Below the pieces are notes generated by a model, which saw nothing but the letters and a program-made list of their open reading frames with translations, was not told the origin of the DNA and made no database searches. The translations under genes and the position numbers were made by a program. This document shows, piece by piece, positions 6,565 to 10,913 of a stretch of DNA of 10,913 bases. The stretch is from NCBI GenBank assembly GCA_013821525.1, contig JACDGR010000080.1, forward strand, positions 1-10,913, given 5' to 3'. This stretch comes from Actinomycetota bacterium (GTDB lineage Bacteria; Actinomycetota; Thermoleophilia; Gaiellales; Gaiellaceae). The stretch's first letter is position 1; the number at the start of each line of letters is the position of its first letter.

Positions 6565-7386
6565 ATGTCGTCGAAGCTCCGGGTTCGCCTCGTCGTAGGG
6601 GCCGCCGCGCTCGCGGCCGCGGGTGTCGTAAGCGGCGTCGTGCTCGCAACGCGGCAGAGTCCGTCACAGCCGAGAACGCAGTGCAATCAGACCAAGCCGC
6701 TCGTCGTGCCGGGGGTCCCCTCCCGAGAGGTTGCGGCCGTGCGCGCGGCCTTCGCCCGCGAGCCCGCCCGCGCCGCCGCACACGCGATGGAGCCGATCGC
6801 CCAGCGCGCGCCAAAGGATCCCGTCGTCCAGTTCAACTACGGCGTCGCGCTCTTCTGCGGTGGCTACCTCGTGGAGGCCGACCAGGCATTCCGGGCGGCG
6901 AAGAAGGCGGGCCGTGACACCTTCTACGAGATGCGCGCTGACTCGATCCTGCACCCGCAGTACTTCCAGCCGACCGACGGGCTCTACCCGCTCTTCCAGC
7001 CGACGGGCGCCGACCGGCTCCTCTTGCGCGGGGTGCTGCTGCAGCGCCAGGGGCACCAGCACTCGGCGGAGCGTGTCTACGCGCGCGCGGCGCGCCTCCA
7101 TCCGGATAGCGATCAGGCGCAGGTCGCCGCGGCGTTCGCCCGGTTCGACGAAGACAATCTGTCGGCTTCCTTCTCGCAGCTCGGGCCGCTCGTCGAGCGC
7201 TTCCCGCGTAGCCAGTCCCTGCGCTTCCACCTCGGACTGCTGCTCGCCTGGACGGGCAGGCGCAGCCAGGCGGCCACGGAGTTCAGGCTCGCGCGCTCCC
7301 TCGGGGCTGCGACGAACCTCGGCCGGCAGTCCAACACCTTCCTGCGGGGGCTTGTGACAGGTGGGACTAAGGGGTCGCAAAGATGA
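6565..7386 (+). CDS. Membrane-anchored TPR-repeat protein
   Basis: A 273-residue protein of unknown specific function. Residues 1-8 are basic (SSKLRVR) and are followed by a hydrophobic Ala/Val-rich helix at about 9-28, an uncleaved anchor or signal sequence with no clear lipobox. Three TPR-like helix pairs can be read: about 85-118 (VQFNYGVALFCGGYLVEADQAF), 151-184 (LLLRGVLLQRQGHQHSAERVY) and 217-248 (LRFHLGLLLAWTGRRSQAATEF). The bulk is probably extracytoplasmic and serves protein-protein contact. The ATG at 6565-6567 is the only sensible start, with a -10-like element directly upstream and no ribosome binding site. It lies 92 bases upstream of the sigma factor gene in the same orientation; a functional link with sigma is not supported by anything visible. 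Confidence 0.8.
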   Translation: MSSKLRVRLVVGAAALAAAGVVSGVVLATRQSPSQPRTQCNQTKPLVVPGVPSREVAAVRAAFAREPARAAAHAMEPIAQRAPKDPVVQFNYGVALFCGGYLVEADQAFRAAKKAGRDTFYEMRADSILHPQYFQPTDGLYPLFQPTGADRLLLRGVLLQRQGHQHSAERVYARAARLHPDSDQAQVAAAFARFDEDNLSASFSQLGPLVERFPRSQSLRFHLGLLLAWTGRRSQAATEFRLARSLGAATNLGRQSNTFLRGLVTGGTKGSQR

Positions 7387-7468
7387 GCCGCTCGGCCTAT
7401 GGCGGTTGTCCGCTCTTGCTGCGAGAGTTCCCGATCCGTTAAGGCGAGGTGGAGGCCGCTCCGGCGGT

Positions 7469-7476
7469 GAGGGGGG
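7469..7476 (+). promoter_or_regulatory. Ribosome binding site of the sigma factor gene
   Basis: GAGGGGGG lies 2 bases before ATG 7479 and 8 bases before an in-frame GTG at 7485. Spacing alone favours the GTG; codon type favours the ATG. The upstream GTG at 7449 lies before this site and is therefore unlikely. The 92-base gap 7387-7478 otherwise shows no promoter or terminator I would defend. Confidence 0.55.
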
Positions 7477-7478
7477 AC

Positions 7479-8513
7479 ATGAGCGTGGGGAACTCGAAGA
7501 CAGCGCAGCGAGCGGTGGCAAGCGGCGTGGAAGAGGACGAGCCCGTCGTCGACCTGATCGCCGACGACGAGGAGGAAGCCCCGGCGCTTCCCGAGCTCGA
7601 CGGCGCATCCGTCGAGGCCGAAGCTGCGGCCGACTTCTACGCGGCCGTCGAATCCGTCGACGCGGTCGAGGAGACCGCGCGCCTGGAGTTCTCCGCCGAC
7701 TCGCTCCAGCTCTTCCTGAAGGACATCGGCCGGGTGAATCTGCTCACCGCCGCCCAAGAGGTGGAGCTCGCCAAGCGCATCGAGCGCGGCGACCACCGCG
7801 CAAAGCAGGAGATGGTCGAGGCCAACCTCCGGCTCGTCGTCTCGATCGCCAAGCGGTACCGCAATCAGGGCTTGCCGTTCCTCGACCTGATCCAGGAAGG
7901 GACGATCGGCCTTGTTCGTGCCGCCGAGAAGTTCGACTGGCGCAAGGGGTACAAGTTCTCGACGTACGCGACCTGGTGGATCCGGCAGGCGGTTGCCCGG
8001 GCGCTCGCCGACAAGGCGCGCACGATCCGGATGCCCGTGCATGTCGTCGAGAAGCTGAACAAGATCATGCGCACGGAGCGGAAGCTGCGCTCCGAGCGCG
8101 GCCGCGAACCGTCGAACGAGGAGATCGCGCTCGATCTGGACATGAGCGTCGAGGAGGTCGAGTCGATTCGCCGCACCTCGCAGACCCCGGTGTCGCTCGA
8201 GAAGCCGGTTGGTGACGACGAGGAGTCGGAGTTCGGTCAGTTCCTCGAGGACGAGTCGACGCCACTCCCCGACGAGGCCGCCGACACGACGTTTCGCAGT
8301 GAGGCACTCGCGAAGTGCCTCGGCTCGCTCACCTATCGCGAGCGCCGCGTGCTCGAGCTGCGCTACGGGTTGAACGGCGAGCAGCCGTGCACCCTCGACG
8401 AGGTCGGCCGCGCCTTCGAGGTGACGCGAGAGCGAATCCGCCAGATCGAGAACCAGGGCCTGAAGAAGCTCCGCGCGCTCGCCGACTCGCAGAAACTCCG
8501 CGACGTCGCCTAG
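7479..8513 (+). CDS. RNA polymerase sigma factor, RpoD/SigA (sigma-70 group 1/2)
   Basis: A 344-residue sigma-70 factor. After an acidic, low-complexity N-terminus (about 1-70, e.g. EEDEPVVDLIADDEEE), region 1.2 starts at DSLQLFLKDIGRVNLLT (74-90). Region 2 follows with the core-binding and -10 recognition helices NLRLVVSIAKRYRNQGLPFL (116-135) and FSTYATWWIRQAVARAL (160-176). Region 3 begins at RTIRMPVHVVEKLNKI (181-196). Region 4.2 carries the -35 helix-turn-helix CTLDEVGRAFEVTRERIRQIE (304-324), and the end SQKLRDVA is typical of primary sigmas. The presence of regions 1.2-4.2 and the near-consensus 2.4/4.2 helices support a primary (or primary-like group 2) sigma; without the rest of the genome I cannot say which. 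The N-terminal region is too short for a full region 1.1 plus the long acidic tail of some actinobacterial SigA proteins. The start may instead be GTG 7485. Confidence 0.93.
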   Translation: MSVGNSKTAQRAVASGVEEDEPVVDLIADDEEEAPALPELDGASVEAEAAADFYAAVESVDAVEETARLEFSADSLQLFLKDIGRVNLLTAAQEVELAKRIERGDHRAKQEMVEANLRLVVSIAKRYRNQGLPFLDLIQEGTIGLVRAAEKFDWRKGYKFSTYATWWIRQAVARALADKARTIRMPVHVVEKLNKIMRTERKLRSERGREPSNEEIALDLDMSVEEVESIRRTSQTPVSLEKPVGDDEESEFGQFLEDESTPLPDEAADTTFRSEALAKCLGSLTYRERRVLELRYGLNGEQPCTLDEVGRAFEVTRERIRQIENQGLKKLRALADSQKLRDVA

Positions 8514-8519
8514 GGAGCG

Positions 8520-8535
8520 GTTCCCGCTCGGGAAC
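8520..8535 (+). terminator. Hairpin just after the sigma factor gene
   Basis: GTTCCC-GCTC-GGGAAC forms a perfect 6-bp stem with a 4-base loop, beginning 7 bases after the TAG of the sigma gene. No T-run follows, so it would be an atypical terminator or an mRNA 3'-end stabiliser rather than a classical Rho-independent site. The remainder of the gap to 8567 holds the -10-like motif at 8550. Confidence 0.35.
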
Positions 8536-8549
8536 GTCAGGTTGGTCGC

Positions 8550-8555
8550 TAGCTT
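8550..8555 (+). promoter_or_regulatory. Second TAGCTT -10-like motif
   Basis: TAGCTT here sits in CTAGCTTGGCCG (8549-8560), which matches the element before the TPR gene (CTAGCTTGACCG, 6550-6561) at 11 of 12 bases. It ends 12 bases before the ATG at 8568 and could start a very short-leader transcript for the membrane protein, peptidase and phosphatase genes. No -35 is evident. Confidence 0.22.
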
Positions 8556-8567
8556 GGCCGGAGCCGG

Positions 8568-9018
8568 ATGGCCGTGCGCGATCACTTCAGTCGCGGTCTC
8601 GGCGAGTCCGCACGTACGAACGGCCTTGCGTACGGCTACTCCGTCGCGCTGACGGGCGCCTACATCGTCTTGCAGGCCGAGACGTCGAGCCCCGACGTGC
8701 TCGACGCCTTTCTGTTCGGTCTCGGCGCGAGCATCACCTTTGCGTTGGCGGGCGCGTTCGTGACACGCGGCTTCCGGCAACCAGTCGAACGCGAGGCGGC
8801 TGTCGTGCTGGCGCTGGGCACTGCTCTCGGGGATCCTCTCGATCTCCGCCGCGACAGGGTCGTGCGCCCTTCTGGCGCTGGCGGTCGGCGGTCATCTCGC
8901 GTGGTTCCTCGGCCCGCTCGTCACCTCTGCGGTCTACCTGGTCGTCAGCGCCCTCGAGCTCCTGCTCGCGCGCGGGGTGCACGAGGTCGCCGGCACCGAG
9001 AACATCGACGAACGGTAA
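8568..9018 (+). pseudogene. Small multi-pass membrane protein, frameshifted (one surplus base near 8816-8818)
   Basis: The ATG at 8568 opens a frame coding for a membrane protein: MAVRDHFSRGLGESAR, a helix GLAYGYSVALTGAYIVLQA, a second helix AFLFGLGASITFALAGAFV, then EREAAVVLALG. In that frame the protein then turns Arg/Pro-rich. In the +1 frame a hydrophobic sequence continues without break (ALLSGILSISAATG, LAVGGHLAWFLGPLV, YLVVSALELLLA) and ends at TAA 9016-9018. The full span is 451 bases, one more than 150 codons. Dropping one G from the GGG at 8816-8818 restores a continuous protein of about 149 residues with four or five helices. It could be a sequencing error, a real inactivating mutation or, less likely, programmed frameshifting. 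The family is not recognised. GGAG lies 4 bases before the ATG, and the next gene starts 10 bases after the TAA. Confidence 0.7.
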
Positions 9019-9028
9019 CCTCGCGCCG

Positions 9029-10351
9029 ATGGCTGCCGAATGGTTCGACGAGCTCGCGGAGCTGCTCCGCATCCCCTCGATCAGCGCTGATGCTGCTCAC
9101 GCCGCGGACGTCACGTCTGCGGGCGAGTGGGTCTGCCGGTTCATCCGCGAGGCCGGCGGCGAGTGTGAGCTGATCGACTGGCACGGCCAACCCCTCGCAA
9201 TCGGCGAGCTGCGCGCTTCGAATGGCGCCGACGACGCCCCGACCGTCCTCTGTTACGGGCACTTCGACGTGCAGCCGCCCGACCCGCTGGAGCTCTGGGA
9301 GAGCGACCCGTTCGAACCTGAGATTCGGGGCGACTATCTCTACGGGCGGGGCACCGTCGACGACAAGGGGCAGCTCTACATGCTCCTGAACGCAGCCCGT
9401 GAGCTCGCGCGCGCCGGCCAGCTGCCCGTGAACGTCCGGTTCTGCTGCGACGGGGAAGAGGAGACGGGCGGCCATTCGATCGTCGAGTTCCTCGAGGCGG
9501 ACGAGCGTGGGGCAGACGCCGCGATCATCTTCGACAGCGGCATGATCAGCCGCGACGTACCCGCCTTCAACCTCGCAACGCGAGGCATGGCCTACTTCCA
9601 CATGACGCTGCGCACCGGCGAGCGCGACCTGCATTCCGGCATGTACGGCGGCGCCGCCTTGAACGCCGCACACGCGTTGATCAAGACGCTCGATGCGCTG
9701 ATCGCGCACGACGGAACACTCGTCGAGCCGTTGCGCAAAGGCATCGCCGTGCCGACCGCCGAGGAGCTGGCGGGCTGGGCGCAGCTGCCGCAGGGCGCCG
9801 ACGAGCTCGCCGACCAGGGTGCGCGCGCGAAAGACGTCGCGGCGGCGGCGGACTTCTACACGCGCACCTTCGCGGAGCCCGCGCTCGACGTGAACGGCAT
9901 CGCGACGGGCTCGCCGATGCTGCAGAAGACCGTTCTCCCGGTGGAGGCGATCGCGAACCTCTCGATCAGGCTGGCGCCGGGGCAGAAAGTCAAGGAGATC
10001 GCGCCCGAGGTCGAGCGGCTCCTGCGCGAGGCGGCACCCGAAGGCGCCGACCTCGAGATCGAGCTCTGGTCCTCCGCTGCGCCCGGCCTCGTCCCGCCGG
10101 ACGCCAAGGCCGTGCAGCTCGGTCTCGACGCCTTCGAGCGAGCGCTCGGCCGGCGGCCCGCGCTGATCCGTTCCGGCGGGACGCTGCCAATCGTTCCGGC
10201 GCTCGCCGACAAGGGGATCCCGACGGTGATCACCGGCTTCGGCCTTCCGGACTCGCAGATTCACTCGCCGAACGAGCGCCTGGTGGCCGACTACGTGCCG
10301 CAGGGGATCGCCGCTGCGCGAGAGCTTTTCCTAGCTTTCGCTGCGTTGTGA
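9029..10351 (+). CDS. M20-family metallopeptidase (dipeptidase/carnosinase-like)
   Basis: A 440-residue zinc-dependent peptidase, probably cytoplasmic since no signal peptide is seen. Metal and catalytic residues of the M20 family are all visible: H78 and D80 in YGHFDVQP, bridging D111 in GRGTVDDKG, general base E144 and ligand E145 in DGEEETGG, D169 in IFDSG, and H412 in SQIHSPNER. The GHFDVQP and GRG-x2-DDKG forms are those of dipeptidases and carnosinase-like enzymes rather than DapE or ArgE; the exact substrate cannot be told. The dimerisation (lid) domain follows at about 185-300 (LHSGMYGGAALN). I chose the ATG at 9029 because AEWFDELAELLRIPSIS is the usual family start. The same frame is open far upstream, but that part is an Arg/Ser-rich shadow of other genes. 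It starts 10 bases after the membrane protein stop and ends 10 bases before the next start. Confidence 0.93.
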   Translation: MAAEWFDELAELLRIPSISADAAHAADVTSAGEWVCRFIREAGGECELIDWHGQPLAIGELRASNGADDAPTVLCYGHFDVQPPDPLELWESDPFEPEIRGDYLYGRGTVDDKGQLYMLLNAARELARAGQLPVNVRFCCDGEEETGGHSIVEFLEADERGADAAIIFDSGMISRDVPAFNLATRGMAYFHMTLRTGERDLHSGMYGGAALNAAHALIKTLDALIAHDGTLVEPLRKGIAVPTAEELAGWAQLPQGADELADQGARAKDVAAAADFYTRTFAEPALDVNGIATGSPMLQKTVLPVEAIANLSIRLAPGQKVKEIAPEVERLLREAAPEGADLEIELWSSAAPGLVPPDAKAVQLGLDAFERALGRRPALIRSGGTLPIVPALADKGIPTVITGFGLPDSQIHSPNERLVADYVPQGIAAARELFLAFAAL

Positions 10352-10361
10352 TCAACCTGCC

Positions 10362-10913
10362 GTGATCGACCTGCACAGCCACGTGCTCCCCGGGCTCGAC
10401 GACGGGGCGGCGGACGTGGTCGAGGCGCTCGCGATCTGTCAGGCGGCGGTCGCTGACGGGATTCATACCCTCGCGGGCACGCCGCACGTGCGCCACGACT
10501 ACAGGACGACCGCCGCAGCGATGGAGTCGGCGCTCGCGAGGTTGCGCGAGGCTGCCGGCGATCTGATCCGACTCGTCCCGGGCGCCGAGCTCGACCTCGA
10601 CGAGCTCGAGCGGCCCGTCGACGAGCTGCGCCGCTTCGGTCTCGGTGGGAACCCCGAGTACCTGCTCGTCGAGACCCCCTACACCGGGTGGCCGCTCGAT
10701 CTTCCAGACAAGCTCTTCCGGCTCCGCCTCGCCGGTTTCACACCCGTGCTCGCGCACCCCGAGCGGAACCACGAGGTGCAGTCACGGCCCGAGCTCTTGG
10801 AGCCGATCGTCGCGGGCGGCGTGCTCGTTCAGCTGACGGCTGCGTCGGTGGAGGGTCGCATCGGCGACCGATCGCGAGCAACTTCGAGAACGCTCATCGA
10901 CCGCGGTCTGGCC
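10362..10913 (+). CDS. PHP-type tyrosine-protein phosphatase, CpsB/YwqE-like, 3' end cut by window
   Basis: The first 184 residues of a metal-dependent PHP-domain phosphohydrolase. Members of this family dephosphorylate tyrosine kinases that control capsule and exopolysaccharide export. Signature positions seen: HSHVLPGLDDGA (H5, H7, D13), AGTPHVRHDY (H42), PGAELDLD (E76) and VLAHPERN (H132). Family proteins are about 240-260 residues, so roughly 60-70 residues with the last metal ligands lie beyond the window. The start is GTG at 10362-10364, since MIDLHSH is the usual beginning; no clear ribosome binding site precedes it, and it lies 10 bases after the peptidase stop. No capsule gene or cognate kinase is in view, so the polysaccharide role is family knowledge. 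PolX- or histidinol-phosphatase-like PHP proteins are less likely given the LPGLDDG and AHPER motifs. Confidence 0.87.
   Translation, partial: MIDLHSHVLPGLDDGAADVVEALAICQAAVADGIHTLAGTPHVRHDYRTTAAAMESALARLREAAGDLIRLVPGAELDLDELERPVDELRRFGLGGNPEYLLVETPYTGWPLDLPDKLFRLRLAGFTPVLAHPERNHEVQSRPELLEPIVAGGVLVQLTAASVEGRIGDRSRATSRTLIDRGLA

Noticed and set aside
7387..7478. Promoter for the sigma factor gene (TTGCTG with 17 bases to TTAAGG)
   Set aside because: Both hexamers match the consensus poorly; I would not call it without transcript data.
7113..8780. 555-codon minus-strand open frame spanning the sigma factor gene
   Set aside because: It crosses three unrelated plus-strand genes and intergenic DNA and has no recognisable domain; it is the shadow of the sigma coding frame.
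8315..9028. Upstream open extension of the M20 peptidase frame
   Set aside because: It overlaps the sigma factor C-terminus and the frameshifted membrane protein, and encodes Arg/Ser-rich sequence unlike any peptidase N-terminus. The family start is at 9029.
8945..10264. 439-codon minus-strand open frame opposite the M20 peptidase
   Set aside because: The peptidase frame carries all metal ligands; the antisense frame has none of the features of a protein family.

Overview
The window is a high-GC, gene-dense chromosomal segment. It looks actinobacterial, and a Thermoleophilia-like lineage is a reasonable guess. That guess rests on GC-rich codon use, many GTG starts, a RpoD/SigA-type sigma factor and a mycobacterial-style carrier-protein cysteine pathway. 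No marker gene fixes the taxonomy. I see no tRNA, rRNA, insertion sequence, CRISPR array or phage gene.

Left arm (about 6476 down to 1, minus strand): seven co-directional genes, most overlapping by 4-7 bases, probably one transcript. In transcription order they are: a rhodanese-ThiF/MoeB E1-like activating enzyme; a ThiS/MoaD-like sulfur carrier (CysO type); a CysM-type cysteine synthase; a JAMM/M67 metalloprotease (Mec type); a small two-helix membrane protein; an MMPL (RND-superfamily) transporter; and a GlcD-like FAD-linked oxidase cut by the window edge. The first four match the CysO-dependent route to cysteine worked out in Mycobacterium tuberculosis. There, E1 adenylates and thiocarboxylates CysO, CysM joins O-phosphoserine to CysO-COSH, and the JAMM enzyme frees cysteine. 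In M. tuberculosis the E1 (MoeZ) is encoded elsewhere; here it leads the cluster. Two features are unusual: the carrier has 23 residues after the Gly-Gly that is terminal in M. tuberculosis CysO, and the E1 has its rhodanese domain at the N-terminus rather than the C-terminus.

Divergent intergenic region (6477-6564): about 90 bases separate the cysteine operon from the right arm. It holds a -10-like TAGCTT eight bases before the ATG of the plus-strand gene, which suggests leaderless transcription.

Right arm (6565 to the end, plus strand): a membrane-anchored TPR protein; an RpoD/SigA-like sigma factor; a small multi-pass membrane protein whose reading frame is broken by one surplus base; an M20-family dipeptidase-like metallopeptidase; and the first 184 codons of a PHP-type CpsB/YwqE-like phosphatase. 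The last three are tightly spaced (10 nt gaps). I see no pathway linking the right-arm genes.
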